Assembly (NCBI RefSeq): GCF_014898055.3
Contig: NW_023605083.1
Location: forward strand, 93,273,483 to 93,337,482
Source of the DNA: Talpa occidentalis
Lineage: Eukaryota; Chordata; Mammalia; Eulipotyphla; Talpidae
DNA: 64,000 nucleotides
Reading direction: 5' to 3'
Both the position numbers and the translations under genes were made by a program. A model generated the notes under the pieces. That model was not told where the DNA came from and searched no databases. It saw only the letters and a list, made by a program, of their open reading frames with translations. Below are positions 41,580 to 55,343 of the stretch, one piece after another. Position 1 is the stretch's first letter, and each line of letters begins with the position of its first letter.

Positions 41580-42390
41580 TGTTTATTTATGTATTTATTT
41601 TTTACATCATTGCTCATTTTTAAACAGTATTTGCTCTCCCCTTCTCAGGTGTAGTCCTCATAGAATTTCCTTCCCCAAGGCACCCGTGCACCATCACCTC
41701 AGTCCCCTGTGCTCCTCCCTCTGCTCCCTCTCCCTCCTCCTCCCCTGCAGGATGTCTCTGGTTTATAATTGTCTGTTTTTATTTTGTTGTGTTTTGTACT
41801 GTTATTATTTTTTTACACTGATGTCTTATTTGGTTCCCCTATATTCCTTCTATAAGTGAAACCATCCAACATTTTTCTTTTTCCTTTTGACTTATTTCAC
41901 TGACTTTAAGGTGTTGTCTATGTCATTTAATTATTTCATGATAGTTTAAGAGTTACTTTCTTTTAAAATTACATCATACATTTAAAAATGTTTACACAAT
42001 AGAAATGAATGTCTTCTCCTATACCCCCACCCTCACCAGCCCCTTCTTCCTGGCCTTGCATGAATACCACTGCTATCCCTCGAGACTAGTGTCGCATTTC
42101 TTTCCGCTTCTTTATGTGCACTAGTTTTATATAAAGGCTAATATGCTTGTGGTTTACTTGTATGTTTAGACATAAATGAGAACATGGTGCAACTTGTGTT
42201 GGTAACTTAATAGTTTGTCTTGGAGATGTTTTCATATGGATGTATGTGGACATACATCGTTCCTTTGAAGTTATGTATTCCTTTGAAGCTTTGTATTCAA
42301 TAGTACTGTGAATACCAGTGATTTCTTAACTTCTATTGGTGGACATTTTATTGCATGCCCAGGTTTATTTTTCTATTTATTTATTTTTGC
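41580..42390 (-). mobile_element. L1 3' ends, antisense (two pieces)
   Basis: About 41580-41905 resembles the antisense L1 at 23776 (catcattgctcatttttaaa, tataagtgaaaccatccaac). About 41910-42390 is an older L1 (catggtgcaacttgtgttgg, ttctattggtggacatttta). Confidence 0.7.
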
Positions 42391-42589
42391 CATATAAATC
42401 AAGGAAGCAACAAACATGGTTTATAATTTGAGTTTTCCTTCATGTCCTTACGTATATCTCCACATAGGTTACACATTTCTCTCTTTATTTCCAAATATTT
42501 TGTGTTTTCATTGCATTTGAATTGGAATCTTTTTTCCTTTATATTTTCAATAACTTTTGCTATTAGTTTTGTTTTTAAGTGGATCTTAT

Positions 42590-43770
42590 ATCTGGTCAAC
42601 TTTCTGACTATCTTAATAGTTTTTTTGATTGTTTTAAAATTAGTTGATTAGTTGATTCTTTTTACTGTCAATTTTATATCTCCCTTTTTAAATATTAATC
42701 CCTTTTATTAATTTTCTTGTTTGACTTTACTACTTAAGGCTGTTTTAGTACATTGCTTATTTGTTGTGATAAAGGTTGTTTAGTTATGACTTTAACATTA
42801 CACTAATTAGGTATAATATCCTTCCTTGATACTCCTTTAAGAAGTTAAGGGGTCTTCTGTTACTATTTTCTTGATTAGGAATGAGTTAATTTTTCAACAT
42901 CTTTTCAATGATTAATGCTATTTTCTTTTCATAAATATTTAATGGGTATTTCAAAAATAAATATTCTTTGGGTACAAAGTTCTATAAACAAATTCGATAA
43001 ACTGGATCAAGTTTAATGGGTTATTCAATACTCTAACACTTTATTGTTTTTGTTCTTTACTTGATCTATTAATTTTTGGGATAATTAAAATATTCCACTA
43101 CAATTATGATTTTCCATTGTATTTAATTTTTTTGCTTTATGTATTTTATTTATTTATTTATTTTTTAAATTTTTATGTATTTATTTATACAAGCACTGGG
43201 TACAGTCAGAAGCATGGGAGGGTGAGAGAATTCACCAGAGCCAGAGCGGGGAACAGAACAGGCATACCAACGAAATACACTGCTGAGGGGAGCAGTGGGC
43301 GCGGCGGGCGCGCCAGGAGAGGTCTGCGCACCATGTGGGACTCTCGCAGGAGGCCGGGAATCGAACCGACTCTGCCGAGGCTGCGGGCAGCTTTGCAGCC
43401 CAGCACTCAACCGCTGCGCCACCAGGGGAGGCCCCGCTTTATGTATTTTAAAACAGTATTATTAGGCTCATGATTTATCTGTCTTATTGTATTTGTCACT
43501 GTAAAACTTTTCTTGAATTTTATGTTGTTTACAATTAAAAATGCTGCATCTATGTTGTTTTTATTGGTGTTTGCCAAGTGTATCTTTCAATGTTCTATTT
43601 TTAAAGGGTGTATCTTTTGTAAATACACAGGTGACTTTTAAGTCCAAATCAGAGAGTCGCTGTCTTTTAACTGGGAAATTTGACCCCCTGTAATTTATTG
43701 AGATCTGAATATATTTGAATTTATTTTTTGTTTGTTTTCTTTCTGCTTTTATTTGTTTCATTTGAACATA
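42590..43770 (-). mobile_element. Old L1 ORF2 region, antisense, split by SINE
   Basis: Reverse-complement ORF2 text (acttgatctattaatttttg, ccactacaattatgattttc, and after the SINE tttggaattt-type AT-rich text and ggtgacttttaagtccaaat). No open frame survives. Confidence 0.6.
43149..43435 (-). mobile_element. tRNA-derived SINE, younger subfamily, inside L1
   Basis: Reverse copy with perfect duplication gctttatgtatttta (43134-43148 and 43436-43450). It carries an extra CG-rich gcgcggcgggcgcgcc block in its centre. It interrupts an antisense L1. Confidence 0.94.
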
Positions 43771-44036
43771 TGGAGAATAGGAGGACATTCTGGATGGAGT
43801 GAAGGCATGAAGCTGTGAGAGGGTGGGATTGCTTGGGGAAATAGTAGTGTCTTTTGATGAAATGTAGAGTTTGTAGTAGAGTAGAATAAAGCTCGTGACC
43901 AAATGTTGGACTAAGATATTTAGAACTTATTAGGCCACTAATGGGAGAACGCTTAAGTGAAATATTTCCCATAAATTTCTACCCTTCCAGAATGATCAGA
44001 AAGAAGGAAAAGACACAAGATAAGAATAGAAAATGC

Positions 44037-44317
44037 GGGGCCTCCCCGGTGGCACAGTGGGTTGAGCGCAGTGCTGTGAAGCTGTTCGTAGCCTCTGCAG
44101 TGTGGGTTCGATTCCCTGCCAGCCAGGGAGATACCCACATGGTGCAGCAGACCTCTCCTTTCTTGCCCGCTTCTCCCCCCAGCAGTGTATTTCAGTAGAT
44201 CTGCCTGTTCTGCTCCCTGCTCTGTCTCTGGTGAATCCTCTCACCCTCTCATGCCTCTGACCTGTATCCCACTTCTTGTACAAAAAAAGAAAACTGACAC
44301 TTTTTTTTTTTAAAAAA
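44037..44317 (+). mobile_element. tRNA-derived SINE, plus strand
   Basis: Full-length copy with clean A box (tggcacagtgg) and B box (ggttcgattcc). Perfect duplication agaatagaaaatgc at 44023-44036 and 44318-44331. The tail contains a long T run followed by an A run. Confidence 0.93.
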
Positions 44318-44331
44318 AGAATAGAAAATGC

Positions 44332-46179
44332 AAGGGAAGGAACCGAGCAAAAATCTTACTTATGTGGGCAGGATATAAATGATTCAATCAAAGATGTGGA
44401 CAAGGAGCAGAAACTGGGAGCTGTCAGAGATTGGAGGAGGAGGAGACCGGTTCCAGAGGGTGATGCCCAGCAATGGCTGTCTGCTGCATGCTCCTGACCC
44501 GCATCAAAAGGGACAATGCCTGCCAGCTGGCATCAGTGTGGAGACCATGACCGTCACCCCCAGTGAGTCTGCTATTTTCCACCTTTGTCCCCAACCTGAT
44601 ATATGTCTAGATGCAATTTTTCCTCTACTCTTCCTGTCTCCCTTAAAGATTTGGGCTTATAATGTATTAACAATTATCCTCCTTATTTTAAATTTAGAGG
44701 TACTTCGTCTGAAAAAGTATCTGGAGATTAAAGGAAAACATTGATTTTTAAAAAGTAATCAGCACACTGTTTAAAAACAAGTCCACCTTAAGTTTTAAAC
44801 ATGCTTCCAAATGCTCAAGTTCAAGGAATAATTCCCTTAGATGGGCATTATTTTTAAATTCCTCCAGGCACATGAACTTTCTTTCAAAGGGAACACAGGG
44901 ATGAGGTAGATAGGGAGTTTGATTTTTGTTTGTTGCAGTGGAGAGGCAATACAGGTCTGATGCAGGGACAGTAATGGCCTCACCATTACTTGGAGGTAAG
45001 AGGATTCCCGATGAAGGTGGTATTGCTGACTTAACCAAGGGGCCCTGGGCATAGTCTCAATTTTATTCCAGAAGCAGGTAGCTCTATTGTCCCTCCCAGT
45101 ACACCTGCTTTGTGAAATTGCCCCTATTCCACATTCTCCCTCCCAAACCATGCTTTGAAGTAGCTCTTTCCCTTCCAGGGAGGGTTATTTTGCCGAGGGA
45201 AAGTCAGGGAGCGACAGGTTTACCAAAATCTGGGATAGATCTTGTCCTTGAGATCCTGAGAGAAAAAGAGTCCTCAGAGGTGACAGGAGCCAAGCAGTCC
45301 CAGTACTGTCTTGTTTCCTTAGAAAACACCCGAGGGGGAAGATCCTGTAGTTCTAACACACAAACAACAATGTAAGCCAGTGCTACCTCAATTAAAATAC
45401 AAAAGCAAAGTTCTATGGGTCTTTTCTTTTCCTTATTAGACTGAAGATACTTCCTGGACCCAAGGGGAAATTAAGTGGGAACACTTTGAACCAACATTAT
45501 TTCAGCATCCCAGACTCATTAGCTAACAAATAGGTGCATTTACTTGAAGTTACAGGATAGGAAGACAAGAGAAGGTCTGGTTTCTCCACCCCACCCACCT
45601 TTCTCTCTCTACCCCTCTCTCTGTGTCCCTTTCTCTCTGTCTCTCAACCATGTATCTAGCCATCCATCACTCATCCATTCATCTGATAGTGGATGGTTGG
45701 GGAGGGGGCGGAATGGAGATAGCAGAATATTTTATTTATATACATATACTATAGAAACTTCTTTATGGTAAGATTGAGTCAATCTTGGAGTTATTTTAGC
45801 TTCAAGATATACAAGTATATTGCTGTGTTAGGATGTTTGAGTCTTAACCTCCCAGGACAGTTCTATACAGAACTAGGTATGGTTCTTACTTGAGATTCTT
45901 ACAGCAATGGAGCCTCATATAACAACCCCACAGTCCCTTGAGCCAGAATTCTGTAGATACCAATTTTGAAACTCTCTCATTTATTTTAGCAAAATAAATG
46001 AATTAGACATATAACATGAATTAAACAAATGAAATGTAATGAATTAATTTAAAATGAATTAAAATGTAACAGGTAAAGCAAAGCTGACTTTTTTAGCCAA
46101 TCATTTAGTTTAGAACAATAGTTTTAGGTGGATGGGCCCTCCCCAGGATACCCCAGTTCTAGCTCAGTGCTACCCTCTT
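44332..46179. other. Intergenic, nothing recognised
   Basis: Contains a CT-rich patch (about 45590-45680) and AT-rich text; no coding signal. Confidence 0.45.
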
Positions 46180-46560
46180 GTACTCAGCTCCTAGAGCTTC
46201 TGCAACACAATATGACTGGGGAGAGGGGTAGCTTAAACAGCAGAAATTTTCCCATAGTTCTGGAAGCTAGAAATCCAAAACTGAGGTGACAGCAGATTTG
46301 GCTTCTCCCAAGGTCTCTCCTTGGCTTACAGACAGCTGCCTTTTCACTGAGTCCTCATGTGATCTTTGCTCTGTGCATGTCCATCCCTGGTGTATTGTCT
46401 TATTAGGACACCTGTCCAATTGGATTCAGTTCCATATAGTATCCTCATTTTAAAGTAATCATCTCTTTCAAGGCCCTGTCTTTGAATACTGTCACATTCT
46501 AAGATGTTGAAGGTCAAGATGTGAACATTTGGATTCTCAGGGGACACAGGTCAGCCCATA
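46180..46560. repeat. Ancient interspersed repeat, unassigned
   Basis: Recognisable mammalian repeat text: cagcagaaattttcccatag, ttctggaagctagaaatcc, gtcctcatgtgatctttgct, acaggtcagcccataacc. I have seen this pattern in many mammals but cannot name the family. Confidence 0.45.
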
Positions 46561-49500
46561 ACCCTCTCAGGTGTTCTGCTAGAGCTTGTGCCCTTCTAAA
46601 CCCATGGCACTCCCCGTGATGTTCCTCACCTTCACAAGCATCTTGGCCTGCCCAATCCAGGGTGGGTGCTCATTGATTGACATACTTAACACATTCTCTA
46701 AAGGTGTTAAGGATGTAAGAACTGTTTTTAATTAATTATTTAGGCAAGTTTCACATGATTTCAGAACTATCTACCAGCTAAGTGCACACATCCCCTCTGC
46801 AGTAGAACAAGTCGTTTTCCTTGACTTGTCATGTCCTCATTGCCAGTGAAAATGGACTCTCCTAGGAGATACCCTTTAAACTGGACTGAACTTGTCTCCA
46901 CCACACATGAATACAGCCCAAAAGAGGAAAATGCAGTAATTAACCAGTTCCTTATTTTACGCGGAGCTAAGTAATTAGTTGTTTCAATCTGGTACCCGGT
47001 GAGATGTATTTGCTTGTGCTTCAAGGTTACATCCCCAAACGGTCCACCTCTGTGTTACCTGGAGGCTGATGGAGACTCAGGCAAGCCACGTGCTGTGGAG
47101 GATCAACACATGTTACCACTGCTGTCAGATGGGGTGGCTTGGGTTTACCTGTCTGTGCTCTCAAGTGGCAATAATGATGAAAATTGGTGAAGTGAAAGAA
47201 AAACACATAAGGCAGAGCCCCATGAAACGGATGAAAAGACTGGGAATGATTGTGTTAAGGAAGCTAGTTAGTGGCACAACTGGGACTGCAGAACAAGAAT
47301 GAACTGTTTTGTCATCCCCTCTAGCAATAACTCTGTAACCCAACTTCAGGTTTTTGGACCCTAGTTCAGGACCCTATCTACACGTGTGTAAATATTTCTG
47401 AAGGCATGATTATTTATCATGTAAACGATGAGTACTTTGTACTAAATAATCTCATTACATTTTATTTGCTGTACAAAGCAATAGTGTGACAAATGCTATA
47501 ACATAAAATTCTATCTATGGAATCAGCTTTAGGGCGGAGCTTGTATGGCCATCTGGGAGACTCTCTGGGCTTTGATTTTCCAAGGGTGATCAGATGTGGA
47601 TGCTGGGAGGGCCTGTAAATGACCAAGCAGAGTGTGTCCTTTTCTATACCTGAGTCAGACTTGGAAACAGTGTATATTAATGTTGGATCTGTTTTTCATA
47701 CTGGAATCAGAAGGCTGATTATATTCATGGCTCCCCATTGGAACTTCCTGGGTCCACTGGCTGCTTTCACTCTTCACTAATCTTTGGAAGATGCCCAAGG
47801 CCATATTGGGTCTTAGTTGTGGTGCTCCATAAGAAGAAGGTAAGAAGCCCCAGCAGAGAGAAGTGGTGTGCAGCATTATATCATTCAGTACAGTGCATAG
47901 TGGAAGAGTTAATTAAATATTTGCAGTAGTTTTTTTGGCTTTCATGTTTTTTTTAAATTTAATTTCTTTTTTGAAGAATTTTTTCTAATTCTCTATCAGT
48001 AGTTTCCTTGCCAGGCAACAACCTTAAATTAGAGACATGTTTTTGTTTATATATGAATTGTTCTTCAAAGGAGCTTTTGTTAGGTAGTAAGAAGACCACC
48101 TTGGAAGAATAATGGTTAAATAATATTTTAATACAATTTTTCTTATGTTTTTCAAGAACATTCTAAGGTAGATTGAATAGCAGGTAACATATATAAAAAT
48201 AACTGCTTCAAAAATTGAAGTAGTAGAAGACCCAGAATATAATATAGTGGCTGGTACCTGGGAAGGGCTTTTTAACAGAAAAAGCACAGCAAAGACTGTA
48301 ATAGGAAAAGGCAAAGATTTGATTGCAAATGAAATTAAATTTTTTCTACTTAAGAACCAAACTAGGAAAATATTTGGGAAATGTATACAAAGCTTATATA
48401 CATATAAATGTACATATTTTACATATTATATATCTCCTAAATATACATAAAGTTAAAATTAAAAATGCAATTCCTAAATTATACCAGTTATGTAAAGTTC
48501 TCTGCATCTCGATTCAATTTTTTATTTTATTTAACTTTGTTTTTAAAATTTTATTTAACCTTAATTTTCAAAGGCATATTTTAATTTTAAACACTAGTGG
48601 TCTGCACCCCAATTATGGTGTGCATGTCTATTCTGAGGATGAAGCTTTTCACTGGCATTCCTATCCACATTCTCTTGAGGGTCTTATTTGTTTTGCTTTC
48701 AACAAGATGTTTCTACATATAGCACTCAAGTCTAAGTTCTCCCTGAGCACTGCATTTTCATTTCTAATTGCATGCTGGAAATTTTAACTTGTCTTATCAC
48801 ATCAGATTCAATTTAACTCAAAGAGGTCTTTCATTTTCCCTTGGGAAAATAGATCCTCCTTACTCCATAAATGGCAAGTTCAATCTCTTGGTCATCTAGG
48901 TCATAGATCTGGTAGTCATATTTTATACCCTATTTCCAACTTCAAAGTCTTTTTTCTCAATATACCCCACATCTGTAACTCACCCCATAGCCACTTTCCT
49001 GGCGCTAACTCTTTGTGCACAGAATAAGCTCACAATCTGTCTCTCTGCATCTTCTATACATTAGGTCTTGGAAATAGACTAGCTTAATTGTAGATATAGG
49101 TTTGCATAGGATGTTAATTAAATGCAAATCTAAAAAAGGCCTACAGATGCCAGGGTGGATAGTAAGGAGCCACTGAATACTTTGGACCAAGTGAGCAACA
49201 TAATAAAAGCTCTATTTTAGGAGTGTTCCAATCTTACAATCTGTTATCCTTTTCTTTTTTAGAAAACCAAGATACATGAGTCACAGCCAAAACTAAATGG
49301 AAGATTTGGACCAGGTAGGGAGTAGTCTCATTGCAAGCATTTGCTGAAAAGATAGAGAATCTGAAGTTATAAAACTCTTGGTGAAGAGTTGGACTCAAGG
49401 GAATGGGTGGTTACAAGCACAATGAAATATTTTGACATTGATGTTTTCAGATCTGCTTTGCAAAACTGTCACCCATTTCCTTTTTCAGCAACCTTGCAGG

Positions 49501-49739
49501 AGCCCTGGGTAACCTCCCCCAGGAAGTTCTCAAATATAATATAGCCTGTACACTAACCTGGAAAAAATATTTAAGGGACTTGGTGGGTCATTGAGCCTTT
49601 GAAGGAACCCATAGGCCAATTTGTGAAGGAATCAGAAAGCTCTGTTGGAACTTTTCTTGGCAGTGTTGCTCAGCAGTTTTAAACTAGAATTTTAGTGCTT
49701 TGATCTAGAAGCTACAAAGAAACCTGAATAATGAAGAAC
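46561..49739. other. Intergenic, nothing firmly recognised
   Basis: AT-rich, with weak old-repeat look-alikes (a MIR-like patch at about 47200-47300). Open frames here are AT-rich chance frames. No SINE of the lineage-specific family. Confidence 0.45.
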
Positions 49740-50500
49740 ATACAAAATGTAATTTCCACTAAGTTATTAGGATGTGCAGACAAGGACTTTAAAACAATTA
49801 TAATTCAAGAAAATAGAGTGAAGAATTTCACCATTTTTAAAACTGTGAAATTCTGTGGAATTCTAAAAATGAAAACAGAAATGTATTGTCAGAAAATTAA
49901 GAAGTCAGTAGATAGATTTAACAGTAGAAATGACATGAGAGAAGACAAGATGAGTAAATGTTACTATTGGTCAATAGAAATATCACTAGAGCAAATAAAC
50001 AAATTGTGAAATATTCCTTTAATGGAATTACCATGCAGTCAAACAAAAAATATAAATATTGATATATGTAACAAACAGAATGACTCATGAAGAGATTATG
50101 CAAAAGAAGCAACAGACAATAGCATTTATTCTATGATTCCATTTATATGAAATTCAAGAACAGATAAATTATATTGATGGGTGATAGATGTCAAAATGGT
50201 GATTACTTCTCAGGGACAGGTATTCACTAGGTATACAGAATCATTCTGGGGTCATAGAAATGCCCCTTAGCTTGATCTCTGTGGTGGTTGCATGGGTGTA
50301 TGCATTTGTAAGATTTCACTGAACTGTAGACTTAAGGTTTGTGCACTTTTCTTCTGGATATAAGAAATGGTTAAAGCACAAGGGATTATGGTGATGTTTC
50401 ACGGGTCATGTGGTGGTGGGAGATTTATGGGGGTGACACCTGAGGGGAGAAATCAAATATTGTACAAAAATGAGCAATGATATAAGGAAATAAAAAATAA
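49740..50500 (+). mobile_element. Old L1 3' end
   Basis: Plus-strand old-L1 text (ttattctatgattccattta, tgaactgtagacttaaggtt) ending in an A-rich aaataaaaaataaag stretch at about 50490. Heavily decayed. Confidence 0.65.
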
Positions 50501-53346
50501 AGTATAAATTTAAAAGATGCCAGAGAAGATGTCTCTTCACGTGAGAGTCTTGTTTATTCTTTCTAACCTTTTCTGTGCTGGAAGGAAGGCCTCATGATGT
50601 CCTCAGTTACTTCTATGCATGCTGGAAAGTCTCTTAAGGAGGAAGGAGCCTGAACACCTTCAGAAAGCTGCAGAGTTTGTACCATGAGTCACTGCCCTTG
50701 GAGGCGAGAAGAGTCTACTCTCCTCTGAAGCGCATCTATGCTGGGTGTGGAGGAAGACAGTCAAGGCCTTGACTTCTTGGTGAGTAAACACATCTCTTCA
50801 GAAATGCTATGATCGTGGGAGGGAGCATTTCAGGGACCTTGGAAAACTGACAAAAAGTGATTTAAATTTTTTGAAGTTCAATGCATTTATACATGTGCAT
50901 ATGTATGTACAAAATGTCAGTGTTTGTTGTGTTATACTATATGCAGCAAAGAATTCAAAAGGAATTCAATATCCAAAATTGGGAAATATTTTTATATTCT
51001 CATGAAAGGAGTCAGGAAGAGTTTAGCCCTTAGCTGAAGAGCAGCACTGCGAGTTGTGACCACCAAGGAGAAGATCAAGGCACTTCAGCACAGACCCCCT
51101 CTGCGCACGCCCTGTCACTGTGCCAAGTTACCCTGTTTACCCCTCCAAGTCTTTCCTTGCTCTCTCAACAAGTAAAGATCCAAGGACAGATCAAACCGTC
51201 ATAATAGTCCCCGCAGCGTTAGGATGAGACACGTGGGTAGCTAAGGGTAGTGAGGTTTTGCCTTCCTGGCTTTCAGTTTGGTTCTCCAAGTACACGTTGA
51301 ATCTCTGAGTGGGGATTACAAATAACTAGGAAGGACTTGCTAGAACTGTTGTGTGAAGAACTAGTTTTGAAGGAAGGGTGAGACTCTGTGGCTAGAGATT
51401 AGATCAAATTTTTGAGTGGCTTTCTTTTTAAAACATTTGAAACCTCCTTGGAACAAGAATACTTAACCTGTTATTTTCAAAGGGTTTACACTGAGGGTGA
51501 ACAAATGTAGAGTTATGCATACTCCCAGTTATTCATTATGTAAACCCTTGAAATACATCCATGCCAAAAATGAGCAAATCTTTATTGAATATACCTGGGA
51601 TATGGTAGACTTGATACCCTTCTGTTGGATGGAACCCCTAGGAATGACCCATAAATCTCTCACTTCTTAACAACTGGGCAATGCCAAGGCACAGCATTGA
51701 AACAGAATGTATCCAATACCCTCCTCCCTCTTCTAGGGCCCCCACCTCTGCCCATAGGACCAGGGTAATCTGGGACTGAGGTCTTCTCACCAAGAAACCT
51801 GGTTTAAATAATTCTTTAGATATGAGGAGGTAGGTTCTTATTCTGAGTTATGGTGAATGAGCAAAAGAAGGAAAAGTTTTAATAGACCCCACTTTCCCAT
51901 TTCCTAGTGAGAAGACTTGTGGAACAGAAGACAAAAAAATTGAGCCAGAATGTTTTCCTTGTTTTAACATTGAAAAATCAGCTTAACTGGGGTAGAATTA
52001 GATTACAACAGTGGCATTTACTTGGGTAGAGTTGCTCAGTTAGGCCTGAGAGATATAGATTGATTGATCCATCCATCCAGTCAATACTTATTGACTGTAT
52101 ACTATGTTGCAAACACTACTAGACTTTGGGAATCTGCCGATCAGCATAGATAAAGTCTTTGTTCTCATGAAGCCTACATTTTAGTGAGCGAGGGAACAAC
52201 AGTCAAAGTAAATGCTTCCTTATGGTGGTATGTACTATGGAAAAAAGCAAAACATTGATATTCCAAAACTGGGAGGTAATTAACAGTTACTGTGGGTTCC
52301 AGATCAAACCCCTGTGAGTATAGACATCCTTCTCCTTCTCGCATAGTTAAAATTTTCCCTATGCAATGAGTATTTGGGTCCTTTTTCTGAGGTTTTTGCT
52401 TTGTAAATTGCAGCGGTGGGACAGGATTTACTGTGCTTATTCAAACAACAAACATGTTTCTGCGCAAAATCTGCTTGGAGAAGCACACAGGAAGGAACCC
52501 ATCAAGGAGAGAGGCTTGTGGAATTCTGGAGAAAGAGATCGCGTTTATAGCTCTTTAAGTCTCCAGGGGTCATACCTAAATCAGTGATGATGTATTAAGT
52601 TCCTCTCCATCTCAGTAGAGGGATACAGGCTCTGTGACTCATGGGCATGCCATTGCTTCACAGAGATGGCTCTTTGTTGGAAGGAGAGGTGTATGCTCAC
52701 ACACAACTTGGTGAGGTTTGGATCTAGGACCCTTGTGGGTGCCAAGAGGGCAAGGTGAGTAGACCATGAATCAGGGAGTCAAGGTTTCCCCCATCCCTTG
52801 CTCTCTTATTCTATGCCCTGGTTATCTCTTCCCTTGGCTTCCTTACTCTTCGAACAATGGCAACCAGCCATCCATACCCAAGACTGCGAAACTGCTATCA
52901 CTGAATTGTCATTGACTTCCTCAATGGTTTATCCAACGGCTTCCTATAAATGTCAATATGCTTTCCTTTCTGTTCTTTCTGTTCTCTTCCTCTACAGCAC
53001 TTGACACTGTGTGTCATTATTTCCTTCTGAAAAGCTCTTTTCCTTGGATTTTTGTGACACCACTCTTTCTTAGTTCCCTTCAAATTCTGGGAGGAAGCCA
53101 GATTGGCAGTGGAGATGATGGAGCTGGGAAAAGCTTCAGAAAGCAGGCATCTGTCCAGCTGGGCTTCGAGGGATGAAGGGAGAAGTTCACCAGGCAGGGA
53201 GATGGCAAAACCATGCCCACAACCAGCCCATAGTTCGTTCTCTAAAAGATGAAAACAACTGAGATATTATATTGTCCTCATGTCAGGAGGGTGAGATATC
53301 TTTAAGCACTTTAAAGCCAAGTTCTGCTAACTTTCATCTATAACAG
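50501..53346. other. Intergenic, mostly unique
   Basis: Apart from the L2-like patch at 52060-52260, no element or gene recognised. Confidence 0.45.
52060..52260. repeat. Ancient mammal-wide repeat (L2-like, family uncertain)
   Basis: Start-side text of the same family: cttattgactgtatactatg, gttctcatgaagcctacatt. Confidence 0.45.
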
Positions 53347-53589
53347 TTGTTTTCAACCGATGGGGTTTGGGGGTGAGGGGGTTGCATCCCCTGTAGAGAC
53401 TCTCTTACCTCATCTCTAAAAACCTATGGTATAGCTGTGATATATTCATTATTTTCTGGGAATTGGTGAAGACTAGCAAGGATAATTTTGCTGGCTTCAT
53501 TTCTATGTCAGGAACAAGTTTATCAGCAAAGAACATGAGTCGGGGTAGAGAAAGAGCACCATAATTCAGGGGTTCAAATCTCAGCAAGT

Positions 53590-53733
53590 ATTCCCTGGAG
53601 GACTTATTACAACACAGAGGATTGGGCTCACCCACAACTTCTGGTTCTGTGGGTCTGGGGTGTGGCCTGAGAATGTGTATTTCTGACAAGGCCCCAGGTG
53701 ATGCTGCTGTTTGAGGACCACACTTTGAGAATG
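53590..53733 (-). mobile_element. MER5A-type hAT relic
   Basis: Reverse-complement MER5A pattern: ctgtgggtctggggtgtggc, gaatgtgtatttctgacaag, gaggaccacactttgagaat. A second, partial hAT-like end (tgttttcaaccgatgggg) lies at about 53347-53400. Confidence 0.8.
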
Positions 53734-53994
53734 ACAGTTATAGTTTTACTGGGAGAGATTTAATTTCTTTAAAAAGCTCCCAAATAGCCATTCCACCGCA
53801 AGTCTAAATGCCAAGTCAGATAAGGGGGGCTTTGGGGGTCATATTCCCAGCAAGGACAGAACTGATCGGTTTTCTTGTTTATCCTCAGAGAGAATGAGGC
53901 AGCCCTCAAGCTGCTTGCCAGTTGTGATTTGTCTCTTCATTCTGTTACATTGAGACCATGGGCTAGAACAGGCCTCAGGGTCAGTTTGTTTTAA

Positions 53995-54140
53995 AACCCT
54001 TGTTTTGCAGATAAGAAAAATAGGGCCAGAAAGGTCAAGTGACTTGTCCAGGGCTGCACAGTGAATTAATGGCCAAACTCAGACCAGGTTTGAACAACTT
54101 GGTTCCAGGCTCAAAGTTCTTTGTCTCCTAGTAGTCTGCC
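53995..54140 (-). repeat. MIR
   Basis: Reverse MIR: cagaaaggtcaagtgacttg, ccagggctgcacagtgaatt, aactcagaccaggtttgaac. Confidence 0.75.
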
Positions 54141-54371
54141 TTGTTTGAAATTCATCCATAAAAATTGGCTTAACTTTTACTCACCTTAACTTGGGTTGTT
54201 GAGAAGTAAAATATTCAGTGAAACCAGTTGTTTATAATTGTGGAGGCCCAAAGATGCACAGCTACAAATAAATTCTATCTACTTTCCCCAAACTCTTGGG
54301 TCTCTATATTATTAATTGAATTCAAGTTGGTTTTCTAAGTAAATAGGTAGATTCATTGAATCAGTTCTTTT

Positions 54372-54641
54372 TTTAAAAAAATATTTATTTTATTTATTTA
54401 TACAAGAACTGGGGTACAGGCCAGATGCGCGGGAGGGTGAGAGGATTCACCAGAGACAGAGTGGGGAACAGAACAGGCAGACTGACTGAAATGCCCTGCT
54501 GAGGGGAGCAGCGGGCGCAACAGGAGAGGTCTGCCTCACCATGTGGGACCCTTGCCGGCTGGCTGGGATTGAACCAGCTGCAGAGGCTGTGGACAGCTTC
54601 ACAGCGCGGCGCTCAACCGCCTGCGCCACCTAGGGAGGCCC
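54372..54641 (-). mobile_element. tRNA-derived SINE
   Basis: Reverse full-length copy with perfect duplication tgaatcagttctttt (54357-54371 and 54642-54656). Confidence 0.94.
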
Positions 54642-54896
54642 TGAATCAGTTCTTTTAGGATTTTATTATGACTGGAACAAATCATTCAAAAATGATGTCT
54701 TGTAATTATTCTCAGCCATCCCCAAAGAAAAAAGCAAATAAAGTGCTGTTCTGACCCACAACCTGATCAGATTTGGCTCGAGGACCTTTGTGGGAGCCAG
54801 GAGAACAGCACATATTTCTGAACTGTGAGCACATTTGGTGCTATAGAAACATTTTTTGGCAGAGTTTTGTAGAAGCAAACTCTGCTTCGCTCTAAT

Positions 54897-55294
54897 TTTT
54901 TTTTAATTGAGATAATGTTGGTTTATAACACTGTATGTGATTTAGAGGATGGGTTCACACCCTCTCAGATGTACATCAGCACCCCGCCCCACTCATCAAA
55001 GCACCCAGAGTCTTTACCCTGGGCCAGTAGGCCCCTTCCCTTTTGTTCCTGCTTCCACCTCACCCCCCCACTAGCCTCAATTCTGCCGTCACATTTGTAG
55101 GGTTTGTTTTGCTTTAATTTTGTCAGTTCCTTAATTTTTTCCCTTAATATGCCACTTGTGAGTAAAATAATCTGGTATTTGTCTTTCTCCTTCTGACTGG
55201 TTTCACTTAGCATAGTTCCCATCCATATTGTTACAAATGACAAGAGTTCATTATTGTTTCTATAGCTGAGTAGTATTCCATTGTGTGCGCGCGT

Positions 55295-55343
<49 letters not shown>

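Noticed and set aside
48323..48787. 154-codon plus-strand frame
   Set aside because: AT-rich, Ile/Phe/Lys/Tyr-heavy chance frame with no family signature.
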